64,000 nt of DNA from Phragmitibacter flavus (GTDB taxonomy: Bacteria; Verrucomicrobiota; Verrucomicrobiia; Verrucomicrobiales; Verrucomicrobiaceae), in NCBI RefSeq assembly GCF_005780165.1, contig NZ_VAUV01000015.1, positions 98,153 to 162,152 on the forward strand. Reading direction: 5' to 3'. Positions within the stretch are counted from its first letter, which is position 1. Each line of letters starts with the position of its first letter. A program made the translations under genes and the position numbers. The notes beneath the pieces were generated by a model, which saw only the letters and a program-made list of their open reading frames with translations, did not search any database and was not told where the DNA came from. Shown here one piece after another: positions 45,203 to 53,585 of this stretch.

Positions 45203-45870
45203 CTAGAACAGTTCAAGAACTCCCGCCATCCAGTAGGATATGGCTTTGAAGTTTTCGTAATCGCGGAGGCTTCGGGCGCGCGGCAGGCGCTCTGGATGAT
45301 GCCGTTGATGGCTTCTATCGCGGCTGAGGTTGGCTCATTCGGATAATACCCAAGAATGCCTTCCCAATGGGACTTGATCGTGCGCGATAACTGATGAAAA
45401 GTTTCCAGATGACTGCGGTCAGCCCATTGACTCCAGCGCTTCGAGTGCCCGGCGGCACCTAGCGGTCCTGCCCACTCCCAGGTCTTGCGCAGATGCTCCA
45501 CCGGAGCCATGGCACGCCCCAGTTGCTTGTGTCTGGCACATAACTCTTTCCGCAGGGCGTGGTGCTCCACGATGCTGTGCCTTCCCGCGCAGCGCCCAAA
45601 GGCCTCCTTTGACATCGTGCTCTTCGCGCTGGAGCTGCTTGCGCACTTCATCGAGGGCCCCCTGGCGAGTTTCATCATGAAATCGGTCAAAGGCCACCTA
45701 GGCGTTGGGCAGATGCTCTTTTACTCCCTTCTCATAGGCGGGACTGATGTCGAGGGTCACCTGGGGGTTCAATTTTAGAGACTCAGCGCAGGCTCCACGC
45801 GCGCTGACGGGGCAACTGTCCCGCTTTGTGCACCGCTTAGACGATGACCAGCTTTGATTTCGTCGTTTGA
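45203..45870 (-). pseudogene. ISL3-family transposase remnant with frameshifts
   Basis: The C-terminal half of an ISL3 DDE transposase can be followed across three minus-strand frames. Pieces in order are 'VTLDISPAYEKGVKEHLPNA' (ending with a stop near 45695), 'FDRFHDETRQGALDEVRKQL', 'LRKELCARHKQLGRAM' and 'TIKSHWEGILGYYPNEPTS' with 'AAIEAINGIIQSA', and finally 'YENFKAISYWMAGVLELF' ending at 45203. At least two frameshifts and a missing N-terminal half make it inactive. Terminal inverted repeats were not found. It lies between a PEP-CTERM gene and a Gfo/Idh/MocA gene. Confidence 0.85.
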
Positions 45871-45902
45871 AAAGCCTGTCTGGTTCCGTTCTTCTCCATG
45901 CC

Positions 45903-46973
45903 ATGCGACCTGGACCAATCAATTCTTCCCTCAACCGTCGCGCTTTTATCGCGGGTTCAACGACCAGCGTTGCCGCTGTCCTGACGGGGCTTCCGGCGAT
46001 GGCTGAAGCCGAACCTGCGTTGAAGTTGGGGATCGTTTCCGCAGCGACCTACGGGGCTACGTATGATGGTTCGAGTGCTGCGCGCGCTCTTGGTTCCCAT
46101 CACGGCACCGCCTTTGCGACGACGTTTAATGGTTGGGATGAGGCCAAGTTAAAATCGTGGCAGGGCGCGTTCGTGAAATCGTCCCGCCGCATTGCCGGTG
46201 CGCGGGTGGTGAAAATCTGGGATCCCGATCGCGCGGCGGCTGCGGTGCTGGCGGATATTTGTAGTATTGAGACCGTTGCCGACAGCGCGGCAGACTGTTG
46301 TGAGGGAGTGGATGCGGTGCTGATTGTGGATGATGGCAGCGGTTCGCATTGGCAGTATGCCGAACATGCCTTGCGCAGGGGCATCCCCACGTTTTGCGAC
46401 AAGCCATTGGCCATGACGGCAAAGGATTCGGCGGGGATGGTGAAACTGGTGCGCGAGACCAAGACCTCCTTCATGTCGGCCAGCAGCCTGAGGTTCGTTC
46501 CTGACATCATCAAACTGCGCGATGAACTGCCGCAGATCGGGGAGGTCCATCTTGCCAGTGTCGCTTGCGGCAACGACCTCGTTTATTACGGCATTCATGC
46601 TTTATCCATGGCCTACGCGGTGCTCGGCAGAGGATTCACCAGTGCCATCAACGTCGGCAAACCGGGAGCGAACCTTGTCCGTCTGCGTTTTGGGGATCAG
46701 CATGATTTGATGCTCATCGTGGCTGACAAGGAAGTGATGCGGGCCGGATATCAAATCAATCTGTATGGACAAAAGGGATGGCGCAGTGTCACTCCCGATT
46801 TGAAGGATCTCTATTCGTATCTGCTCGAAGCCTTCCTGGATCAAGTGCGCACGGGAAGGGAGATCGTCCCAGTCGAGGAAGAGGCTGAAGTCATTGCTGC
46901 CCTCGAAGCGTCCCGGCTCTCGCTCGAACTCGGGCGCGAAGTGACTCTCAAAGAGGTGCTCGAGAGGGCATGA
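45903..46973 (+). CDS. Gfo/Idh/MocA family oxidoreductase-like, Tat/exported
   Basis: A 356-residue protein with leader 'NRRAFIAGSTTSVAAVLTGL', suggesting Tat export. An NAD(P)-binding fold follows, with 'DAVLIVDDG' and a 'CDKPLAMT' motif in the place of the family EKP. The first glycine-rich loop is degenerate ('LGIVSAATYGATYDG' in place of GxGxxG), so cofactor binding is doubtful. ATG 45903 is chosen for the leader. It lies next to a second family member 82 bases downstream, so the two may form an operon. The sugar substrate is unknown. Confidence 0.83.
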   Translation: MRPGPINSSLNRRAFIAGSTTSVAAVLTGLPAMAEAEPALKLGIVSAATYGATYDGSSAARALGSHHGTAFATTFNGWDEAKLKSWQGAFVKSSRRIAGARVVKIWDPDRAAAAVLADICSIETVADSAADCCEGVDAVLIVDDGSGSHWQYAEHALRRGIPTFCDKPLAMTAKDSAGMVKLVRETKTSFMSASSLRFVPDIIKLRDELPQIGEVHLASVACGNDLVYYGIHALSMAYAVLGRGFTSAINVGKPGANLVRLRFGDQHDLMLIVADKEVMRAGYQINLYGQKGWRSVTPDLKDLYSYLLEAFLDQVRTGREIVPVEEEAEVIAALEASRLSLELGREVTLKEVLERA

Positions 46974-47055
46974 ATCTGCCTGCCAGACGAACGGACAGCT
47001 TTCGCCGTCATTTTTCCATATCAAACAACATCACACGCAACATCCTCTCCACCCG

Positions 47056-48423
47056 ATGAATCCACAGCCACCACCCACCGCACCTTCCCTTAATCGTCGC
47101 AGCTTCATTCAACAAAGCGGGCGCGCGATCACCGCTTCCGCATTGGCTGGGGTGGCGTTGCCGCATGTCCACGCTGCTGGCAATGACACCATTCAACTTG
47201 CCTTGATCGGGTGTGGTGGACGCGGCAGCGGCGCGGTGGCGAATGCTTTGGATGCTCCCGGTGGACGCACCAAAATGGTCGCCATGGCGGACCTTTACCA
47301 GGATCGCCTTGAACGTTCCCATCAAGCCCTGGCGGACAAATATGGGGATCGCGTCGACGTGCCTTATGATCGGCAGTTCATCGGGTTTGATGCTTTTAAG
47401 AACGCCATTGATTCATTGCGTCCGGGTTCGGGCGACATCGCGCTGCTCACCGGATATGCGGGATTCCGTCCGCAGCAGCTTGAATACGCCGTGGAGCGCG
47501 GGGTGAACGTGTTCATGGAAAAATCGTTTGCGACCGATCCGGTCGGAGTGCGTCGCGTGATGGCGGCGGCGGAAGCTGCGGACAAAAAGGGGATCAAAAT
47601 TGCGGCGGGATTGATGTGTCGTCATTCACCCAATCGCGAGGAGCTCATCCGGCGCCTGCGAGGGGGTGAATTGGGCGATCTTCTTTACACCCGGGCGTAT
47701 CGCATGGGACCCGTCGGCAATCTCGGACCCAAGCCCGAAGACAAAAGCGAGATGGAGTGGCAGGTGCGCAACTTCACCAAATTTTACTGGGTGAGCGGCG
47801 GTCTATGGGCGGAGATGGACATCCATCAGGTGGACGAACTTTGCTGGTTGCATGATGCGCTGCCGGTTTCGGCCCAAGGAGTGTGTGGGCGTGCGGCCAA
47901 CAGTCAGGATCGCAGTCAGAATCTCGATTCCTTCAACGTGGAGTGGACCTTCCCGAACGGAACCCGGGCCATGCACACGGTGCGTTATCTGCCCAAGACG
48001 CTGAGTCATTTTGCCACTTATGTTCATGGCAGCAAGAAGGCGGCCCAGTTCTCGGGCAATACTCACGCGGCCGATGTGGAAATTTACAAAAATCAAAACA
48101 CCACTCGCGACAACATCGAATCGAAGGCACCCAAAGAGCAAAACTCGGTCTGGCAAAACCAGTGGAATGATTATCTGGACGCCATCCAAAATGACAAACC
48201 CTTCAATCAGGCCAAACGTGCGGCGCAATCGAATCTCGCTGCGATCATGGGGCGGGCGGCGATGCACATGGGCCGGGTGATCACTTGGGACGAAGCCATG
48301 GCTTCCCCTTTTCAATGGTTTCCCGGTATCGACAATCTTTCCATCGAAGGGGCACCCCCGGTTTTGCCGGATGAGAAGGGGAACTATCCCGTTCCCGTTC
48401 CCGGGCAATGGACAGAGATTTAA
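47056..48423 (+). CDS. Gfo/Idh/MocA family oxidoreductase, Tat-exported
   Basis: A 455-residue protein with Tat leader 'NRRSFIQQSGRAITASALAG' and NAD(P)-binding loop 'ALIGCGGRGSGAVA'. It has 'FMEKSFATDP' in place of the usual EKP. The C-terminal domain ends 'WFPGIDNLSIEGAP'. Exported members are common in Verrucomicrobia and Planctomycetes and act on sugars or cyclitols. It probably belongs with the gene at 45903. Confidence 0.9.
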   Translation: MNPQPPPTAPSLNRRSFIQQSGRAITASALAGVALPHVHAAGNDTIQLALIGCGGRGSGAVANALDAPGGRTKMVAMADLYQDRLERSHQALADKYGDRVDVPYDRQFIGFDAFKNAIDSLRPGSGDIALLTGYAGFRPQQLEYAVERGVNVFMEKSFATDPVGVRRVMAAAEAADKKGIKIAAGLMCRHSPNREELIRRLRGGELGDLLYTRAYRMGPVGNLGPKPEDKSEMEWQVRNFTKFYWVSGGLWAEMDIHQVDELCWLHDALPVSAQGVCGRAANSQDRSQNLDSFNVEWTFPNGTRAMHTVRYLPKTLSHFATYVHGSKKAAQFSGNTHAADVEIYKNQNTTRDNIESKAPKEQNSVWQNQWNDYLDAIQNDKPFNQAKRAAQSNLAAIMGRAAMHMGRVITWDEAMASPFQWFPGIDNLSIEGAPPVLPDEKGNYPVPVPGQWTEI

Positions 48424-48451
48424 CTGCTCATTGATGTCCTTGCCGACCGAC

Positions 48452-50767
48452 TTACCGGACCGCTACCGGTTTCGGTCGGCTTGAATCGGTGACGGTGGCT
48501 GGCGTGTCCTTTTGAGCCTTGAGGGAACTCAACTTCACCCATAGCCATGCCCCACCGACATACGCGAAGGCGAGGAAGGGGGCGATAATGCCTTCCCAGG
48601 TGGGGTAGATGCCGAGCCAGACGCCGGTCCAGTTGGGGAGGCTGAAGCCGGGGATCGGATGGACGGGGAGCCAGCCAACCGTTTGCATAATACGGGTGGT
48701 GGAGCCGATGAAGGTGAACAGCACCAGCACCACCAGCATGCCGGTGTAGACGAGCATTTTGCGGTAGGGCATTTTGGCACCGATGTAGAACACGGCGAAG
48801 CCGAGGATGGTGATGGCGGTGCCGCCGATGGCGAGTCCTTTCAAGACAGCAGGAAGGCCGGCTTCGAGGATAAGCGATTGCATGAACAGGGTGGTTTCAA
48901 ATCCTTCACGGAAGATGGTGGTGAAACCAACACCGACCAGGGCGAGGTGTTCGAAGCCGGTGCCTTTCTGACGTTGCGCGGCTTTGCTGAGTTCGCGCAA
49001 TTTGGCGTTCCAGCCGGTCCAGTAATACTTGTGGAACACCCAGTTGGTGACCATGAGCAGGATGATGACGGCGATGATCGAGATGACCGCTTCGAGGGTT
49101 TCGCCGTATTTGGAGAGTCCGGCGAGGAGTTGACGGGAAAGGACAAAAAGAGCGGCGGAAGCGGCGAGAGCGAGCCAGGCACCGATGCCCACCTGCCGGC
49201 GGATCCCGGCGTTTTCGGGTCCGCGCAATCCAGCGAGCAATGCGGCGAGAATGACCACGGCTTCGAGGCCTTCGCGAAGGACGATCAGCACGGCGCTGAG
49301 CGTGGCGGCACCGGGGGAAAGGCCGACTTTCAGAAGGGCAACGGTTTCTTCAATGGCGTCGAAGGAACGTTGGTAGGAAGCGGTCAGTTCATCACCGGAT
49401 AGGCGGGAGTCGAGGGCGGCTTTGATGCCGGGTTTGCCGTTGCTGCCATCAAGGAAGGTCTTTTCAGCGGAGAGCGCGAGATTGGGATCGCGCGGCATGG
49501 CGCGGGCTTCGAGTTCGAGGTCGAAGTTCACATAAGCGTCGAGGCGGTGGGTTTCCGCTTTGCGCCATTGTCCGGCCTGGGCGGCGGCGAGGGATTGACC
49601 AAGCAGGGATCGAATTTCGAGGGCGGCTTCGGCGACGATGTCGGAGGCACTTCCGAAACGTTTGAGGGCGAGGCCGAAGTCGTCTTGAAGCGTGTTGGAG
49701 ACGAGTTTGATCTGGGACTCGATCTGTTTTTGCGATTCTTTTTTGCTGATGAGGCGTTCGAGGTCGCCGAGCGAGTCGAGCAGCTTGGGTCCGTGTTGCT
49801 GGAGGGCCTCGCCTTTGGACTGACGCCAGACAGGCATCAGCTCGTTGATGATTTGCTGGCACTGGATGGTGAAGGTTTTGGCTTCGCGGTATTCGATGGG
49901 AATGACGATTTCGCCATCGCGAACCCCGGACTGATATTCCATCGGGATAAGGCGCAGCAGTTTGAGCACGATATTTTCGCGGCGCTGGATGTCCTCAGGG
50001 CTGAGCAGGTTGGGGTATTGCGATTCGAGCGCGAGCCGCCATTCACCGATGGTCGGAGGGAGTTGGGCGGCGGGAGCGCCCAGGACTTTTTCGAAGTTGG
50101 CGAGGTCGGGCGTTTTGGCCTGGAAGTCGGGAAGGGCGAGTTGCAGCAGGGACGCGGGAAACTGCGAGAGGGCCTGGATTTCGCTGGCGCGGGCGTTGAC
50201 GAGGGTGGGGGTGGCGCGTTGTTCTTCGGCGAGGCGGTTGAAGGCGTCGGACTTTTCACGGGCGCGGGTGATCTGCCAGAGCAGGTATTCGCGGGCGAGC
50301 AGGCGGCTCACTTCGTATTGGTGTTTCTTTTCACCGCCGAGACGTTGCAGGGCCATGGCACCCTCGACGGAGCTGGCGTATTTGGGAAGTTTGATGATCG
50401 AGCGCCATTCGCGGGCGGCTTGAACGTCGCCCTTTTGCTGATAATGCAGCATTTCGAGCGCGGCGACATGCTGGAGCCGGGCCTGGAGATTGCCAAGTTG
50501 CTGACCGGGATCGGTCGGAAGGGTTTGATCCCAAATGGCTTGGGCTTCAGCAGACTGAAGTTGCTGACGGAAGGCCTGGCGCTGGGTGTCGAGCTTGGTG
50601 AGGGAGTCAGGCGTCCAGCGTTCGCCGTGGAGATCGAGAAGCGCTTCGTCGATAACACGCTGGAGGGCGGCAGTGTCGTCGATGGCATCGGCCTTGGCCG
50701 ATTGAGGAAGAAGAGCGGTGGCGAAGGTCAGCAGCGCCAGCGAGACCGCGAAGAAAAATTGACTCAT
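48452..50767 (-). CDS. FTR1-family iron permease with large N-terminal extracytoplasmic region
   Basis: A 771-residue protein. A signal peptide ('VSLALLTFATALLPQSAKA') leads a mostly helical extracytoplasmic part of about 460 residues. A seven-span FTR1-like domain follows. Its iron-binding motifs are 'REGLEAVVIL' near residue 500 and 'REGFETTLFM' near 617 (RExxE). FTR1 proteins import Fe(3+), usually with an oxidase or an EfeO/EfeB partner. No partner is adjacent, but an imelysin/EfeO-like gene lies at 56267. The long N-terminal fusion replaces or adds to a separate periplasmic subunit. Opposite-strand frames here are not genes. Confidence 0.86.
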   Translation of the reverse strand: MSQFFFAVSLALLTFATALLPQSAKADAIDDTAALQRVIDEALLDLHGERWTPDSLTKLDTQRQAFRQQLQSAEAQAIWDQTLPTDPGQQLGNLQARLQHVAALEMLHYQQKGDVQAAREWRSIIKLPKYASSVEGAMALQRLGGEKKHQYEVSRLLAREYLLWQITRAREKSDAFNRLAEEQRATPTLVNARASEIQALSQFPASLLQLALPDFQAKTPDLANFEKVLGAPAAQLPPTIGEWRLALESQYPNLLSPEDIQRRENIVLKLLRLIPMEYQSGVRDGEIVIPIEYREAKTFTIQCQQIINELMPVWRQSKGEALQQHGPKLLDSLGDLERLISKKESQKQIESQIKLVSNTLQDDFGLALKRFGSASDIVAEAALEIRSLLGQSLAAAQAGQWRKAETHRLDAYVNFDLELEARAMPRDPNLALSAEKTFLDGSNGKPGIKAALDSRLSGDELTASYQRSFDAIEETVALLKVGLSPGAATLSAVLIVLREGLEAVVILAALLAGLRGPENAGIRRQVGIGAWLALAASAALFVLSRQLLAGLSKYGETLEAVISIIAVIILLMVTNWVFHKYYWTGWNAKLRELSKAAQRQKGTGFEHLALVGVGFTTIFREGFETTLFMQSLILEAGLPAVLKGLAIGGTAITILGFAVFYIGAKMPYRKMLVYTGMLVVLVLFTFIGSTTRIMQTVGWLPVHPIPGFSLPNWTGVWLGIYPTWEGIIAPFLAFAYVGGAWLWVKLSSLKAQKDTPATVTDSSRPKPVAVR

Positions 50768-50990
50768 AGAAAGTTTGGCTGCCTTACAGTGTTGCGAATG
50801 AGTCGCATGTCAAACTTCGCGTGTGTCGAACTTCAAGCCAAGCAAGTCGGGCCCTGCCCTTAAAACTACCTCGGGGCAGGCGCAGGCAGCATGGATGGCT
50901 CGATCTTTAGGATAGGCAATATGGCGGCATCGGAAGGTCGCTCATCGGTGCGTAAAGAGCCTGCCAACTAAACCTTAAAAACACTACCCT

Positions 50991-51119
50991 ATGAAAACAT
51001 CCGGAAAACTGAAAAAACTCGGCTTGACTCACAAAAATGACGGGATCGTGGTTCCAGTGATCCTTTGGTGGCTCGGCGTTCCTCTTACTTTAGTGCTCAT
51101 CCTCTGGCTGATATTCTAA
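50991..51119 (+). CDS. Possible small membrane protein (42 aa)
   Basis: The frame starts 'MKTSGKLKKLGLTHKNDG' and has one hydrophobic span 'VILWWLGVPLTLVLILWLIF' directly followed by the stop. It sits in the gap upstream of, and divergent from, the FTR1 gene. Length, basic start and span make it plausible, but no ribosome-binding site or homology is visible to me. Confidence 0.45.
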   Translation: MKTSGKLKKLGLTHKNDGIVVPVILWWLGVPLTLVLILWLIF

Positions 51120-51362
51120 AAAGTTTGGTCGGAGTGAAAAAGGGGCAACCTCGATCGCATTCGTCCTTTGATGTGGAAGTCAGTGTTGAAGTAATGCTGC
51201 GCACTACCGTGGTCGCTTGAGTGTCAACTTGCCCAAAGCAGCCGCAGTCGCTCCGGCTTCACAGCGAGGGGGACGACAGCGTGGCGTTTAGGCGGTCCGA
51301 AGTATTCAACCTTATTTTTCCTAAAGGCATCTTGTCGGGAGCTGCGGGACCAATTCCACCGG

Positions 51363-52463
51363 TTACTCGAACACTACGGCCATCACCCAGGCGGGGCCTT
51401 TGCCGCAGGGGTAGGTTTTTAGGGGCGTGAGTTTGCCGGTGGCGATGTCGCGCTTAAACACGATGAGGGCGTCTGATCCTTCGCCTGCGGACACGACATA
51501 GGATTCGCCGCTGCCAGCGGGGCCGGGGACGAGACAGAAGGAGCGCGGCGTTTTTTCCGTGGGGGTTTGGCCGAGGGAGGAGAGTTCTCCGGTCTCTTGA
51601 TGCACTGAGTAGGTGGCGAGACTGTCGTGACCGCGGGTGGAGGCATAGACAAATCGACCGTCGGCGCTGACATGGATGTCGGCACAACTGCCCTGGGTTT
51701 GGTCCCAATCGGGTGGAACGGTGGGCACGGTTTGGCGCTGGGTGAGTGTGCCTTTATCGGGATCGAAATCGCAGTGCGTAACGCTTTTGCCCTGTTCGTT
51801 GACGAGGTAGACCCAGCGTCCGTTGGGGTGAAATTGCATGTGGCGGGGACCGTGACCAGGCCCGCCGGGGAGGTAGGGTGGAGTGTTGGATTCGAATTTG
51901 CCGGTAACGGGATCGAAGCGCAGTTGTTCGACTTTGTTCAGTTCACCGGCGTGGGGGACAAAAGCGAAGCGGTTGCTGGGATCGGTTTGAATGCTGTGGG
52001 CTTTCTTGCCGGTTTCAAGAGTGACGACCGGTGCGCCGACAATGATGCCGTCTTGAATGCGGGAGATGGCGGCAGCGCCTTCGCCGTAGGAGGCGGTGAG
52101 GACCCAGGAGCCGGTTTTATCGATGTGCACATAGACGGGATTGATGCCGGGTGGGGTGATCACAGGTTCGCCAAGTTGTCCGGTGGTGGGGTCGACCGGG
52201 AGGGTGGCGAGCTGGCGTTCTGATCTGACGGCGGCATAGAGATGGCGGCGATCAGCGCTGATGGCAAGGCTGCCGGGGGAGCCAGGGAGGGTGGTGTCGC
52301 CTTTGCGGGTGAGTTCACCGGTTGCCTGGTCCAAAGAGTAGACAGCGATGCGTTTATCACCTGCTTCGGAGACATAGAGCACGGTGGAGCCTGCGAAGCT
52401 GGGGCTGAGGCTGGTGATGAAGGTGAGACAGGTGACCCACAGGATTGGCAGCCAAGATTTCAT
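51363..52463 (-). CDS. Exported lactonase family (beta-propeller, 6-phosphogluconolactonase-like) protein
   Basis: A 366-residue protein with signal peptide 'WVTCLTFITSLSPSFAGS' and repeated beta-propeller blades ('DQATGELTRKGDTTLPGSPG', 'HPNGRWVYLVNEQGKSVTHC', 'SADGRFVYASTRGHDSLATY'). Seven-bladed lactonase/YbhE-like proteins hydrolyse sugar lactones. As an exported form it might act on periplasmic substrates or simply bind. ATG 52463 is chosen for the signal peptide. Confidence 0.88.
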   Translation of the reverse strand: MKSWLPILWVTCLTFITSLSPSFAGSTVLYVSEAGDKRIAVYSLDQATGELTRKGDTTLPGSPGSLAISADRRHLYAAVRSERQLATLPVDPTTGQLGEPVITPPGINPVYVHIDKTGSWVLTASYGEGAAAISRIQDGIIVGAPVVTLETGKKAHSIQTDPSNRFAFVPHAGELNKVEQLRFDPVTGKFESNTPPYLPGGPGHGPRHMQFHPNGRWVYLVNEQGKSVTHCDFDPDKGTLTQRQTVPTVPPDWDQTQGSCADIHVSADGRFVYASTRGHDSLATYSVHQETGELSSLGQTPTEKTPRSFCLVPGPAGSGESYVVSAGEGSDALIVFKRDIATGKLTPLKTYPCGKGPAWVMAVVFE

Positions 52464-52606
52464 GCGGAGGAGTGAACGTGCCGACAGGCCAGAGCCTATC
52501 AGGGTAGATGAATGGAATCGGTGTCGAGGTAATGCTGAATTCCAAAGGCACCTAAGGCGGATCATTCGATGACATCACCACAGAAAAGACGGACAAGGAG
52601 ACGACA

Positions 52607-52633
52607 AATGTTGCAAGTCGCGGACCGAACCCC
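52607..52633 (+). repeat. Dispersed repeat, copy A
   Basis: AATGTTGCAAGTCGCGGACC followed by GAACCCC, beside the 3' end of the antitoxin gene. It resembles copies at 53426 and 55381. Confidence 0.5.
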
Positions 52634-52634
52634 A

Positions 52635-52973
52635 TCAAACTGCAGCTGCCTTACGGTGCAAAGGCACAAACCGAATCTCCACCCGTTTATCGAGTGCAGC
52701 GGCAATCCGGTTAAGCATGGCGAGGGAATGCCCTTCATAGTCGGCATCTTCAAGACGGCAAATCACGGAAGCCGTCGTGCCTACCAGCTTGGCAAACGCC
52801 CTCTGTGACAGACCGGCTTTGGTTCGCAGATCATAAATTTTCCGGGCAACCGCATCATCAGCCCGAATTTTCTCAAGTTCCGCTTGCCTCTCAGGCTTTC
52901 CTGCAATCAGGCGACGATGCAGGATTTCAACAGCATCATCGGTCGTTTTTAGATTTACCTTTTTCATATCCAT
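52635..52973 (-). CDS. XRE-type antitoxin (HigA-like)
   Basis: A 112-residue protein with a helix-turn-helix at about residues 45-100 ('AGLSQRAFAKLVGTTASVIC' is the core). It is the likely antitoxin and DNA-binding repressor of the pair. Its ATG overlaps the toxin stop by one base (TAATG) and a good GAGGAG ribosome-binding site lies inside the toxin's last codons. This is the toxin-first order of higBA systems. Confidence 0.88.
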   Translation of the reverse strand: MDMKKVNLKTTDDAVEILHRRLIAGKPERQAELEKIRADDAVARKIYDLRTKAGLSQRAFAKLVGTTASVICRLEDADYEGHSLAMLNRIAAALDKRVEIRFVPLHRKAAAV

Positions 52974-53377
52974 TACTCCTCAAATGTGTGCATTTTTGGG
53001 TTTAGTTCAAAATTTCTCAGGCGCGCTATGGCGCGGGTAATCTCCACAGGTGGAACCCGATCTTCTTTCACGATTCCATGTGAAATCACTGCGGCCGTGT
53101 TCCCATGGAAGAAATACAGAAGGCGATAATGCACCCCTTGAAGACTTGCCCTCAATTCGTGAATCTTGTCCCTGAGCAAATCGGCTTCCGGCCTTCGCAG
53201 CGCATGCCCTTCCTGCTTCAGGCGTTCAATTTTGGCCAGACACTTCAGCTGAGCTTTGATGGGAATGTGATCCAGCCATTCCAGCACAGGAACGGTTCCG
53301 TCTTTTTCCTTATAAAAAACAACTTTCGTCTGTGGCACATCACCTCCTGCCTTGGATGTTACCAAATTTGCGAACAA
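52973..53377 (-). CDS. RelE/HigB-like (Gp49 family) toxin
   Basis: A 134-residue protein of the phage Gp49/HigB-like fold, with 'VVFYKEKDGTVPVLEWLDHI', 'LRDKIHELRASLQGVHYRLL' and 'YFFHGNTAAVISHGIVKE', the pattern of ribosome-dependent mRNA interferases. The start at 53377 gives about 17 residues before homology; a later start at 'VPQTKVVF' is possible. Expression is probably repressed by the pair, with translation coupled to the antitoxin. Confidence 0.87.
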   Translation of the reverse strand: MFANLVTSKAGGDVPQTKVVFYKEKDGTVPVLEWLDHIPIKAQLKCLAKIERLKQEGHALRRPEADLLRDKIHELRASLQGVHYRLLYFFHGNTAAVISHGIVKEDRVPPVEITRAIARLRNFELNPKMHTFEE

Positions 53378-53425
53378 CTGTCAACCTTCGTGATTCATGT
53401 TGTAGAAGGCCTCTCCCCGACAGCT

Positions 53426-53460
53426 AATGTTGCAAGGCGCGAACGGACCTCCGGCATGGG
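53426..53460 (+). repeat. Dispersed repeat, copy B
   Basis: AATGTTGCAAGGCGCGAACG followed by GACCTCCGGC, upstream of the toxin gene. With copy A, in the same orientation, it brackets the toxin-antitoxin pair. Confidence 0.5.
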
Positions 53461-53585
53461 AAGGAAAGAAGCCTTCTTTTCAATCGTTTTCGCCAAAGCC
53501 ACTCGCGAATCACGCCTTTTTAGACGCTGAAAAATCCGGACCACCCGGCAAAAAACCACCCGCTCTGCTCCATTATAGTCTCGCC

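Noticed and set aside
49547..50863. Long plus-strand open frame opposite the FTR1 gene
   Set aside because: Same cause: biased codons in the real minus-strand gene.
51221..51430. 69-codon plus-strand frame
   Set aside because: No start signal or domain; it runs into the lactonase-fold gene on the other strand.
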